Positions 33,502 through 41,360 of a stretch of 64,000 nt of DNA are shown here, in pieces. Source of the stretch: an uncultured Gemmatimonadota bacterium (lineage in GTDB: Bacteria; Gemmatimonadota; Gemmatimonadetes; Palauibacterales; Palauibacteraceae). Where the stretch lies: contig CAJWLK010000012.1 of the NCBI GenBank assembly GCA_913043255.1, forward strand, positions 1-64,000, read 5' to 3'. The position numbers were made by a program, and so were the translations under genes. Under the pieces are notes generated by a model. The model had not been told where the DNA came from and made no database searches. It saw nothing but the letters and a program-made list of their open reading frames with translations. How positions within the stretch are numbered: position 1 is the stretch's first letter; each line of letters opens with the position of its first letter.

Positions 33502-33981
33502 TCAACCGGGTCGAAGTGCTCCCAATAGCGTTACTAGCAACAGGATCAGTCCGTTGAGGGAGCTAACCACCGCATTCCGTTTCTTGAACTGCTGAAACGA
33601 TGTATTCTCTTCGCCCGTGCTGGCGATGGCTTCCGCAGCACTGGCCAAACGCCCCGCATTAGGAATTTGGACCAGCAACGCGAGGGCGAAAGCAACGATA
33701 CCCAGCAGCTGCATCTGAAAGAGCCAGTGGTTGGGTGTGGGTTGAAAATAGCCAAACCCTCCGATGGCGGTTAGACCGAACCCTGACACAATGTTAAGTA
33801 GCATTCCGACCAGGACGGGTCCTTTCAGAATCTGAGAATTCGCATTATATGCGAAGGAGATTACGCTCCAGTTGTCGGTACGCTTTGCTCGTATGGTTAG
33901 GAGGGCAAGGACTAAGGTTGCCCCGAACCAGATGGCAAGTCCGACGAGATGGAGAAATAAAAATATTCCGCGTGTATCCAT
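33502..33981 (-). CDS. Small four-helix membrane protein (DUF2269/CopD-like)
   Basis: A 159-residue integral membrane protein with four hydrophobic segments: IFLFLHLVGLAIWFGATLVLALL, VLVGMLLNIVSGFGLTAIG, LLGIVAFALALLVQIP and VVSSLNGLILLLVTLLGAL. The His in the first helix and the general layout recall DUF2269 and CopD-like families, which include heme-binding proteins, but I cannot fix the family. The ATG at 33981 (MDTRG) was chosen. A longer frame to 34185 would overlap the divergent oxidase gene and has no membrane-protein character. It is convergent with DUF2723, with only 14 bases between stops. Confidence 0.75.
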   Translation of the reverse strand: MDTRGIFLFLHLVGLAIWFGATLVLALLTIRAKRTDNWSVISFAYNANSQILKGPVLVGMLLNIVSGFGLTAIGGFGYFQPTPNHWLFQMQLLGIVAFALALLVQIPNAGRLASAAEAIASTGEENTSFQQFKKRNAVVSSLNGLILLLVTLLGALRPG

Positions 33982-34096
33982 GTACCCAAGGTCCGGGGCA
34001 AGTCCAATGCGGTCAAGGGTCCGGGTGTTCTTATCTTGGGTGGTGTTGGGAGTTACACGTTGACGAACCCCCACTATGTGGGGCACCATCTCTAGC

Positions 34097-35494
34097 ATGA
34101 CTACTACTACTACCGCTGTGAATATGCCATTCCCCGAACCGCTTGTTTTTGAGCTCGAAGCGCTATTGGGTGACCGCTTCTCCATGACGGAAGCACTCCG
34201 TGCCCAACACGGGGCAGGTGAGTCCTTTCATCCGATTGAGATGCCTGGTGCTGTGACGTTTCCCCGATCAACGGAGGAGGTTGCTGCGACGGTCCGCGTT
34301 TGTGCTGCCCATGCTGTGCCGATCATTCCGTTTGGGGCTGGCACTTCACTTGAAGGTCATGTGCAGGCGGTTCAAGGTGGTGTATGTATTGCGACGAGCC
34401 AACTGACAGAGCTCATCGAATTAAACCCGGAGGATATGGACTGTCGCGTAGAATCAGGGATGACCCGCAAGACGCTTGAGGGACATCTCAAGGGAAGTGG
34501 TTTGTTTTTCCCGATCGACCCAGGAGCTGATGCAAGTCTGGGAGGAATGGCTGCAACGGGTGCTTCTGGCACCACGACAGTTCGGTATGGAACGATGCGT
34601 GAAAACGTTCTTGGGCTAACGGTTGTCTTAGCCGATGGTCGTGTTATCCGAACGGGTGGTAGGGCGCGGAAGTCTTCGGCGGGGTATGACCTGACGAAGC
34701 TGTTTTTAGGCTCGGAAGGGACGTTAGGAGTGATCACAGAGATTCTAATCAGGCTCCACGGAATACCAGAAGCAACCTCAGCCGCAGTCTGTTCCTTCTC
34801 CACCCTCAAAGATGCAGTGGACGCAGTGACTCTCACCGTGCAGATGGGGGTTGGAGTCGCTCGAGCCGAGTTGCTGGACGAGGTACAAATGGATGCAGTA
34901 AACCAGTTCTCAGATTTTTCGTATCCTGTCCAACCCACGCTTTTCTTTGAATTTCATGGATCGCCGGCAGGGGTTGAAGAGCAGGCAAATACTGTCGCCG
35001 AGATTGCCTCGGACTTGGGAGCCACTGACTTCGAGTGGGCCACCATGGCGGAGGATCGAACCAAGCTATGGACTGCACGCCACGAAGCTTACTATGCCGC
35101 ATTGGCACTGCGTCCTGGGTGCCGCGGGTGGGCGACCGATGTTTGTGTCCCGATCTCCCGTCTAGCGGAATGCATGCTAGCGACCCGTTCGGACATCGAC
35201 TCAGAAGGGCTAGTTGCCCCAATAGTATCGCATGCGGGAGATGGAAACTTCCACGTGAGCTTTATTGTCGATCCGGATGACGAAGAGGAGATGGGTAGGG
35301 CACGTAGCGTGAATAAAAAGATGATTATGCGAGCGATTGAAATGGGAGGTACGTGCACAGGAGAACACGGGGTGGGCTACGGCAAGATGCCTTATCTGCT
35401 GGCAGAGCACGGTGAAGCCGTTTCAACCATGCGATCTATTAAGCAGGCCTTAGATCCTCAGAAAATCATGAACCCAGGAAAGATCTTCTCATGA
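34097..35494 (+). CDS. FAD-linked oxidase, D-lactate/glycolate dehydrogenase-like (GlcD family)
   Basis: A 465-residue flavoenzyme. The FAD-binding type 4 domain holds VTFPRSTEEVAATVRVCAAHAVPIIPFGAGTSLEGH and DPGADASLGGMAATGASGTTTVRYGTMRENVLGL (both typical). The FAD-oxidase C domain ends with SHAGDGNFHVSFIVDPDD, TGEHGVGYGKMPYL and LDPQKIMNPGKIF, carrying the catalytic His cluster. Relatives oxidise D-lactate, glycolate or D-2-hydroxyacids and pass electrons to cytochromes or quinones. ATG 34097 was chosen; in-frame ATGs at 34076 and 34124 exist. The next gene overlaps it by four bases, linking this oxidase to a D-aminoacylase-like enzyme. Confidence 0.9.
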   Translation: MTTTTTAVNMPFPEPLVFELEALLGDRFSMTEALRAQHGAGESFHPIEMPGAVTFPRSTEEVAATVRVCAAHAVPIIPFGAGTSLEGHVQAVQGGVCIATSQLTELIELNPEDMDCRVESGMTRKTLEGHLKGSGLFFPIDPGADASLGGMAATGASGTTTVRYGTMRENVLGLTVVLADGRVIRTGGRARKSSAGYDLTKLFLGSEGTLGVITEILIRLHGIPEATSAAVCSFSTLKDAVDAVTLTVQMGVGVARAELLDEVQMDAVNQFSDFSYPVQPTLFFEFHGSPAGVEEQANTVAEIASDLGATDFEWATMAEDRTKLWTARHEAYYAALALRPGCRGWATDVCVPISRLAECMLATRSDIDSEGLVAPIVSHAGDGNFHVSFIVDPDDEEEMGRARSVNKKMIMRAIEMGGTCTGEHGVGYGKMPYLLAEHGEAVSTMRSIKQALDPQKIMNPGKIFS

Positions 35495-36990
35495 TGAAAC
35501 AAACTTTAGTAAAGGTCTGTGTCTTTGCCGTTTTGGCGACTTTTGTGGCTTGTAACTCTCCTGGCAACTTCAGTGCTAATAGCTTGGGTGAGGGAGCAGC
35601 GGATTTGGTTATCTTGGGCGGGCGTGTAATGGATCCTGAAACCGGCCTAGATGCTATGCGTAATGTGAGTGTCGCAGGCGGAAAGATTGTAGGGGTCACC
35701 GAAGCTACGGTTACGGGACGGGACACAATTGATGCATCGGGCCTCGTTGTCGCTCCCGGTTTCATTGACCTCCATGCGCATGGTCAAGATTCAGTGAGTG
35801 CACGGTTGCAGGCTCAGGACGGTGTAACTACCGGGCTTGAGATGGAGATTGGTGTCTATCCTGTAGCCGAGTGGATTGCCTCGCGAGAGGGTCAGGCGAT
35901 CATTAACTACGGAGCCACTGTGAGTCACGCTGGTGCGCGAGTTAAACTTCTCACTGGCATTGATGCCGGACACCCTATCACCGCCCGTCCGGGCGAACAG
36001 AGTGCACTCGCGTCCGAAGCAGTATACGAGGAACTGGCTGATGATCAGATCCTCGAACTTAACGGCTTGATTAATCAAGGATTGAACGAGGGTGGGCTCG
36101 GAATCGGGTTTGGAATCACCTATACGCCCGGTGCATCGCGGACTGAGATTTATCGTGCTTTCCAACAGGCAGCATCTAGGAATGCGCCAGCATATGTGCA
36201 CCTCCGCGGCCTTAACTCAGGGGGTACACTAGGCGCGTTCCAAGAGGTAATTTCTAATGCGGTGTCGACTGGAGCAGCAGTGCACATTGTCCACATGAAT
36301 TCAAGTGCGGATGAAATGGCACGTACAACGCTGGAGATGATTCGTGGTGCTCGTGAAAGTGGAATCGACATTACGACCGAAGCCTATCCGTATACTGCGG
36401 GTTCGACGCGAATTGAATCAGCGCTATTCGATGCTTGGGATGACGAAACGGAGGAAGCTTACGGCCGTCTGCAATGGTCTGGAACTACAGAACGGCTTAA
36501 TGGTGAGAGTTATCGCCGTTATCGAGAACAGGGTGGTTGGGTGGTCATCCATGGTCGAAGCGAAGAGACTAACGAATGGATTGTTGCTCAGCCCGATGTG
36601 ATGGTAGCAAGTGATGGGATTCCTTATCTGTACGAGGCGGTGCACCCGCGTGGAGCTGGGACATTTGCGCGAATTTTAGGACACTACGTGCGAGATCGGT
36701 CCGTGCTAAGCCTTATGGATGCGTTGGCCAAGATGACCATTCATCCAGCAAAACGCGTCGAAGGGTTTGCGCCTATGATGACTAGGAAGGGAAGGGTTCA
36801 GGTTGGCGCCGATGCGGATCTGACATTATTTGATGCTGGCACGATCATTGACCGTGCCACTTATGCTGATCCCGATGCATCATCTGAGGGTATCTACCAC
36901 GTGTTGGTCGAAGGGGTCTCGGTCGTTCGAGATGGGGATGTTGTTCCCGGCGTATACCCTGGTCGCCCGATTATGAGCGGTGCGTCTTAG
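35491..36990 (+). CDS. D-aminoacylase-like amidohydrolase lipoprotein
   Basis: A 499-residue exported amidohydrolase with a lipobox (LATFVAC, Cys about residue 21). LDAMRNVSVAGGKIVGVTEA and VVAPGFIDLHAHGQDS give the N-terminal metal site; AYVHLRGLNSGG and VHIVHMNSSADEM follow, and GTFARILGHYVRDRSVLSL plus GRVQVGADADLTLFDAGTIIDRATY close the fold, as in N-acyl-D-amino-acid deacylases. Sequence resemblance to the product of 23201-24859 is evident in these C-terminal blocks. The first ATG (35491) overlaps the TGA of the FAD oxidase gene, and a second ATG is at 35494. The stop overlaps that of the convergent gene at 36987. Confidence 0.9.
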   Translation: MMKQTLVKVCVFAVLATFVACNSPGNFSANSLGEGAADLVILGGRVMDPETGLDAMRNVSVAGGKIVGVTEATVTGRDTIDASGLVVAPGFIDLHAHGQDSVSARLQAQDGVTTGLEMEIGVYPVAEWIASREGQAIINYGATVSHAGARVKLLTGIDAGHPITARPGEQSALASEAVYEELADDQILELNGLINQGLNEGGLGIGFGITYTPGASRTEIYRAFQQAASRNAPAYVHLRGLNSGGTLGAFQEVISNAVSTGAAVHIVHMNSSADEMARTTLEMIRGARESGIDITTEAYPYTAGSTRIESALFDAWDDETEEAYGRLQWSGTTERLNGESYRRYREQGGWVVIHGRSEETNEWIVAQPDVMVASDGIPYLYEAVHPRGAGTFARILGHYVRDRSVLSLMDALAKMTIHPAKRVEGFAPMMTRKGRVQVGADADLTLFDAGTIIDRATYADPDASSEGIYHVLVEGVSVVRDGDVVPGVYPGRPIMSGAS

Positions 36991-37703
36991 GGATTCATCG
37001 AGAAGATCTGGTCATCAATGGGTATATTGATTTGCATCTCATCAAATATAATTGCCTGCGATCCCATCTGAGTGTCGGCCTCAACCAAGAATGGGAACAA
37101 AAGCCCGTCCACATTGCGATAGTCACTCAACTTTGTGGTGCTATTTATTCCCGCTACCATGGTCTTGATTTGAATTGGTAGGTACGTGTTCGCATCAAGA
37201 TAGAAATGGCTTGGGCCTTCACGATTGACAAGAGTCAAGTGGATCGTTTCAATCCCATCAACCAACTCTGTTCCCACGACTTCGATTGAATGGCCATCTT
37301 CTCGCCACCCAATTAGGGGACCGTCAATATCCGCTTGCTGCATCAGGTTGGCTGTTGTCGCAGGATCTGCTTCTGCGGGTTCGGTTGAACCGGTCATTGG
37401 CATGATCTGCCAGGCCATTTTCCCATCATAGGCTTGGATAATGTTCATGCCTTGGATCGTAATCTCGATCCGGGTCATGGAGGGCCGTTTTTGGTGGACT
37501 TGGAACGGACCTTGAGCCATTCCGCCGGCAAGAGAAATAGTGCCGGACATCTCCATGCTCTCAAGTCCCGTCCACGCCTCAAGGCCGCCGATTGCCTCAT
37601 AATGCTTCGCCAGTACGTCATCGAGACTTTGGCCGACTACGGGAAAGGCAAATCCTATTCCAACGAAAACAATCACGGCTGATGTTAATAGCTTCTTAAG
37701 CAT
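36987..37703 (-). CDS. Exported LolA-like outer-membrane lipoprotein-sorting family protein
   Basis: A 238-residue protein with a signal peptide (residues 1-25, ending PVVGQ). LDDVLAKHYEAIGGLEAWTGLESMEMSGTISL and the beta-strand pattern with KRPSMTRIEITIQGMNIIQAYDGKMAWQIMP are typical of LolA-like or 'outer membrane lipoprotein-sorting' proteins, which bind lipid in a half-barrel. The ATG at 37703 has GAGGG eight bases upstream; a TTG at 37715 is less likely. It faces the D-aminoacylase gene with a 4-base overlap of stops and precedes nothing obvious in an operon. Confidence 0.8.
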   Translation of the reverse strand: MLKKLLTSAVIVFVGIGFAFPVVGQSLDDVLAKHYEAIGGLEAWTGLESMEMSGTISLAGGMAQGPFQVHQKRPSMTRIEITIQGMNIIQAYDGKMAWQIMPMTGSTEPAEADPATTANLMQQADIDGPLIGWREDGHSIEVVGTELVDGIETIHLTLVNREGPSHFYLDANTYLPIQIKTMVAGINSTTKLSDYRNVDGLLFPFLVEADTQMGSQAIIFDEMQINIPIDDQIFSMNP

Positions 37704-37798
37704 TGGTGCCCTCAATTATGGGTCCTTGAATGTTTAATAAGAGTCATTTGATTAAGATCAGGGTATGATGCTGGCCTCTGCTATTCGGGCCCAGATCC

Positions 37799-38272
37799 TC
37801 AACGTGTGCCAGCTAGGCTCTTCAATTCTTGCATCACAGCGGTTCGGTAAGACGTATTCTGCACAAGCACAAATATGGTATTGTCGCCAGCGATGGTCCC
37901 CACAACACCCTCTAGACTGGCCACGTCGATTGCTTCAGCCACTACGTTGGCGCAACCACTCTGCGTTCGAATCGAGAGCAATACGTCACCAGTATCAATG
38001 TGAGTAGCAAACTCACTTAGAGCAGTCTTGAGCGCTCGCTTTGTGATCGGAGGTGGCGTGGAAAACCCTGATCGTACGTACCGGATTTTGCCATCGCCCG
38101 TTGTTCTTTTCACGATTCCGAGTCGCCGGATATCTCGAGAAACTGTGGCCTGGGTCACCGAACAACCCATACGGTCGAGGGCGTCAACCAGTTCTGTCTG
38201 AGTTCGAATTGGCCATTTTTGGATGATGTCGAAGATCATCTTTTCGCGCGCTCGACGCCCCGGTGGTGTCAT
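37799..38272 (-). CDS. argR: Arginine repressor/activator
   Basis: A 157-residue ArgR/AhrC. The N-terminal winged helix has KMIFDIIQKWPIRTQTELVDALDRMG and the recognition helix VTQATVSRDIRRLGIVK. The C-terminal arginine-binding, hexamer-forming domain ends GVVGTIAGDNTIFVLVQNTS, with the GTIAGD(D/N)T motif that contacts L-arginine. Third gene of argG-argH-argR; its start overlaps the argH stop by four bases, so it should repress its own operon through the boxes before argG. By family knowledge it may also activate rocD. Confidence 0.96.
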   Translation of the reverse strand: MTPPGRRAREKMIFDIIQKWPIRTQTELVDALDRMGCSVTQATVSRDIRRLGIVKRTTGDGKIRYVRSGFSTPPPITKRALKTALSEFATHIDTGDVLLSIRTQSGCANVVAEAIDVASLEGVVGTIAGDNTIFVLVQNTSYRTAVMQELKSLAGTR

Positions 38273-39777
38273 GTCAAAATCTCATCAAGGAGTTGCTGGT
38301 TATCATGGGCACACCGAATTGGAGAATCGGTGCGCTTTTGTAGCCATTCTTCCAGTGTGGCGAGATTTTGATTTGTTGCCTGCAGCTGTTTAAGTACTTG
38401 CGCTGGTGCTGGCCCACCGGGCGAATCGTGCTCAATGACAGCTCGATGTGGTTTGAGAATCTCATGCACTTCGTCATCTATCTGGGGACAGCAGTCTTGG
38501 AGGGTTTTTATGGGGAGTTCCCATAGTTCCACACCCTCATTTTCTGCGGTTCGAACAGCTTGACCAACTTGTTCGTGAGCTGTTCGGAAGGGAACACCGC
38601 GACGCACCAGATGGTCGGCAAGCTCTGTGGCAGTGAGCATTCCGCCGCTAAGAGCATCTTCCATAACACCAGTGTTGAATTCCACACCGCGGGCAATCGC
38701 AATTGCAGCCGCCAGCGACCAGTCCGTAGTGTCGAGCGAATCAAATAGACGCTCTTTATCTTCTTGAAAGTCGCTGTTGAAGGTTAATGGCAGTCCCTTC
38801 ACCAGAGTTAAAAGGGCTGTCACGTTACCGATGGCCCGGGCCGACTTTCCGCGCAAGATCTCTGCTGCCTCAGGATTTTTCTTTTGTGGCATGATGCTGC
38901 TGCCCTGCGACACAGAGTCGTCTAATTGGATGAATCCAAATTCCCTGGTCGACCAGAGAATAATCTCTTCAGCCCACCGTGACATGTGCACAAGTAAGAC
39001 CGAACATGCGAACGCTACATCGAGCACATAATCGCGATCGCCGACCACGTGCATGCTGTTGGTAAATGTCCGGTCTAATCCCAAAAGTTCTGCTGACCGT
39101 TCGGGATCAATCGGGAAAGATGATCCAGCAAGGGCACCTGCGCCCAAAGGAGATACCCCTGCCAAGGTATGTGCGGCTCGGAGGCGCTCGACATCCTGTT
39201 CTAGTGCTGTGGTATGTGCCAGCAAGTGGTGTGCCAGGCTTACTGGTTGACCGCGTTGTAAGTGTGTATAGCCAGGGAGGAAAGTTTCATGGTGTTGCGA
39301 GGCCTGCTCGGCGAGCACTCGCTGAAAACCTGAGACGCCGGCAAGGATGTCTTCCAGGCGTTCACGCACGTAGAGACGCAGTGCGATAGCAGTTTGGTCA
39401 TTTCGGCTTCGAGCTGTGTGGAGGCGTTTGCCTGCGTCCCCCACTCGACCTACGAGTTCCCGCTCGATCCAAGTGTGAACATCCTCATCTGGGCCTTCAA
39501 CCTTGAGAGCCCCGGATTCAACTTCTAATAACATCTCAGACAAACCCATGAGTATTGGGTCGCTTTCTTCTGTCGACAGGATGCCACACTCCCGTAACAT
39601 CCGTGCGTGAGCCAAACTCGCGAGCAAATCGTGTCTGACTAGGTGGCGATCGAAGTGAAGCGACCCCGTAAAGTCATGGATGGCTGGGTGTATCTGTGTA
39701 CTAAAACGCCCCCCCCAAAGGGCACCATCTTCGCTTTGTGTCTGCATTGCAGAACCATCATCCGAGGTATGGTTCAC
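38269..39777 (-). CDS. argH: Argininosuccinate lyase
   Basis: Splits argininosuccinate into arginine and fumarate. The 502-residue fumarase-superfamily enzyme has DVHTWIERELVGRVGDAGKRLHTARSRNDQ, LPGYTHLQRGQPVSLAHHL and the flexible catalytic loop SQGSSIMPQKKNPEAAEILRGK. The GTG at 39777 overlaps the TGA of argG by four bases, while an ATG at 39747 is an alternative that drops ten weakly conserved residues. A C-terminal tail of about 40 residues beyond the usual end (GGPAPAQVLKQLQATNQNL...) is slightly long. Confidence 0.97.
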   Translation of the reverse strand: MNHTSDDGSAMQTQSEDGALWGGRFSTQIHPAIHDFTGSLHFDRHLVRHDLLASLAHARMLRECGILSTEESDPILMGLSEMLLEVESGALKVEGPDEDVHTWIERELVGRVGDAGKRLHTARSRNDQTAIALRLYVRERLEDILAGVSGFQRVLAEQASQHHETFLPGYTHLQRGQPVSLAHHLLAHTTALEQDVERLRAAHTLAGVSPLGAGALAGSSFPIDPERSAELLGLDRTFTNSMHVVGDRDYVLDVAFACSVLLVHMSRWAEEIILWSTREFGFIQLDDSVSQGSSIMPQKKNPEAAEILRGKSARAIGNVTALLTLVKGLPLTFNSDFQEDKERLFDSLDTTDWSLAAAIAIARGVEFNTGVMEDALSGGMLTATELADHLVRRGVPFRTAHEQVGQAVRTAENEGVELWELPIKTLQDCCPQIDDEVHEILKPHRAVIEHDSPGGPAPAQVLKQLQATNQNLATLEEWLQKRTDSPIRCAHDNQQLLDEILT

Positions 39778-41108
39778 ACCTTTTCCTGTCCGATTGTAGA
39801 TGGTCGTTGAGGAGAGGTGAGGTCGGATGGGAGGCCGGGGACAGGCCCGGCGTTAACAATTTGTGCTCCATCGGAGTCGATCGCGTTTTGTACTTCCGCT
39901 TCGCGAGCTTTTGTCCGTGCTGCAATGCTTGGTGGAAGGCCCCATAAACGAATGAATCCACCAGCGTCCGCCTGATCATATACGGCATCCTCGTCAAAGG
40001 TGGCCAGGTCTTCGCGATAGAGCGAATGAGGAGAGGTACGTGCCACCGGTTGAGCCATACCCTTATACAAGCGTACTGTGACTTCTCCGGTGGTGGTTTC
40101 ATGTACACTTACCATAAAAGCGTCAAGTGCTTCACGCAGTGGTGAGTACCATAGTCCCTGATAGACAAGTTCGGCGTATCGCGACGACACGTAGCGTTTG
40201 AAGGCGACCGTATCGCGATCCAGTGTGAGTGCCTCAAGATCAGCTAAAGCGGCTAAGAGCACGCACCCGGCCGGAGTTTCGTATACGCCACGGCTTTTCA
40301 TGCCAACCAATCGGTTCTCGACTAGGTCGACCCTTCCGACGGCATGTGCACCCGCAATCTGGTTAAGTGAGGAAATTAAAGGGGCAGGCTCTAGTGCAGT
40401 TCCATTTATGGCTACCGGTCGTCCTCGATTAAACGAAATGACAACATCTTCAGGCTCATCATCGGCTTCCTTTAAGTTGACCGTGAGGTCATGGAGATCA
40501 TCCGGTGCTGGTAGGGCTGGATCTTCAAGAACGCCGCCTTCAAACGACGTGTGCCACAGATTCCGGTCAATGCTATATAGCTTTGTTGGACTGCCCGGAA
40601 CTGGAATGTCGCGTGATTGTGCATAGGTAAACGCTTCTTCTCTAGAAGTAATTTCCCACTCTCGCCATGGTGCAATCACCTTCAAATCGGGTGCCAATGC
40701 TTGATATGTCAGTTCAAATCGGACCTGATCATTCCCTTTTCCAGTGCAGCCATGGGCTAAAGCATCACATTCGAACTCCCGCGCTACCGCTACTTGTGCT
40801 GCTGCAATAACGGGGCGTGCTAGGGCGGTCCCTAGGAGGTATCGACCTTCATATATTGCGCCGGCTTGGAGGGCCGGAAACGCACATTCCCGCGCGAACG
40901 AGTCTTTTAGATCAAGAACGCGGCAGGCAATGGCTCCTGTCGCGAAAGCCTTTGCTTGAATTGCGTCAAAGTCTTCTCGTTGACCTACGTCGGCTACGAC
41001 TGCTACGACTTCGCATTCGTAATGCTCTCGGAGCCATGGGATCATCACCGAGGTGTCGAGTCCGCCAGAATAGGCCAGGGCGACTTTCTTAACGCCCGTA
41101 CTCCCCAT
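39774..41108 (-). CDS. argG: Argininosuccinate synthase
   Basis: Joins citrulline and aspartate using ATP. The 444-residue protein has the ATP pyrophosphatase P-loop ALAYSGGLDTSVMIPWL near the start, AHGCTGKGNDQVRFEL and YETPAGCVLLAAL. About 40 residues at the C-terminus (after QADAGGFIRLWGLPPSIAARTKA) are an extension relative to the usual 400 residues. The ribosome binding site AGGAGG precedes ATG 41108. It opens the argG-argH-argR operon behind ARG-box-like sites at 41172-41205. Confidence 0.97.
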   Translation of the reverse strand: MGSTGVKKVALAYSGGLDTSVMIPWLREHYECEVVAVVADVGQREDFDAIQAKAFATGAIACRVLDLKDSFARECAFPALQAGAIYEGRYLLGTALARPVIAAAQVAVAREFECDALAHGCTGKGNDQVRFELTYQALAPDLKVIAPWREWEITSREEAFTYAQSRDIPVPGSPTKLYSIDRNLWHTSFEGGVLEDPALPAPDDLHDLTVNLKEADDEPEDVVISFNRGRPVAINGTALEPAPLISSLNQIAGAHAVGRVDLVENRLVGMKSRGVYETPAGCVLLAALADLEALTLDRDTVAFKRYVSSRYAELVYQGLWYSPLREALDAFMVSVHETTTGEVTVRLYKGMAQPVARTSPHSLYREDLATFDEDAVYDQADAGGFIRLWGLPPSIAARTKAREAEVQNAIDSDGAQIVNAGPVPGLPSDLTSPQRPSTIGQEKV

Positions 41109-41150
41109 TTATGCCTCCTACATTTCTTTTCTGTTGAAGTGCCAATCGAC

Positions 41151-41161
41151 TTGATATTCAA
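41151..41161. promoter_or_regulatory. Palindrome in the argG leader, possible ArgR site
   Basis: TTGATATTCAA is a perfect inverted repeat (TTGA/TCAA around TAT) 43 bases upstream of the argG start. It resembles the TGAAT/ATTCA halves of classical ARG boxes. Confidence 0.35.
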
Positions 41162-41171
41162 ATCTATGGCG

Positions 41172-41205
41172 TATTATAAAATACATTAAACTGTATAACT
41201 ATGCA
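41172..41205. promoter_or_regulatory. Tandem candidate ARG boxes upstream of argG
   Basis: TGTATAACTATGCA at 41192-41205 is a near-perfect palindrome shared with the rocD promoter. A weaker AT-rich site, TATTATAAAATACA at 41172-41185, starts 20 bases earlier and contains GTATT/AATAC arms. Two sites about 20 bases apart are the normal ArgR footprint. The rest of the 252-base gap to carB shows nothing recognisable. Confidence 0.6.
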
Positions 41206-41360
41206 ATTTATCCAAAGGCGCCTGATTTCCTTGGCTATTTAGGTAAGCTTTGATTTTCTGGCGACTGATGGGAAGAGAAAGGAGTAAAACTAGAGGAGAG
41301 TGTGTAAGAAAATGTATAATCTAAGTGGTCGAAAGCGGTTGGGGTTGAATCCTTCAGCGC

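Noticed and set aside
33982-34185. Longer frame for the small membrane protein ending at 33502
   Set aside because: It overlaps the start of the FAD oxidase on the other strand and is low-complexity, unlike the four-helix protein that follows.
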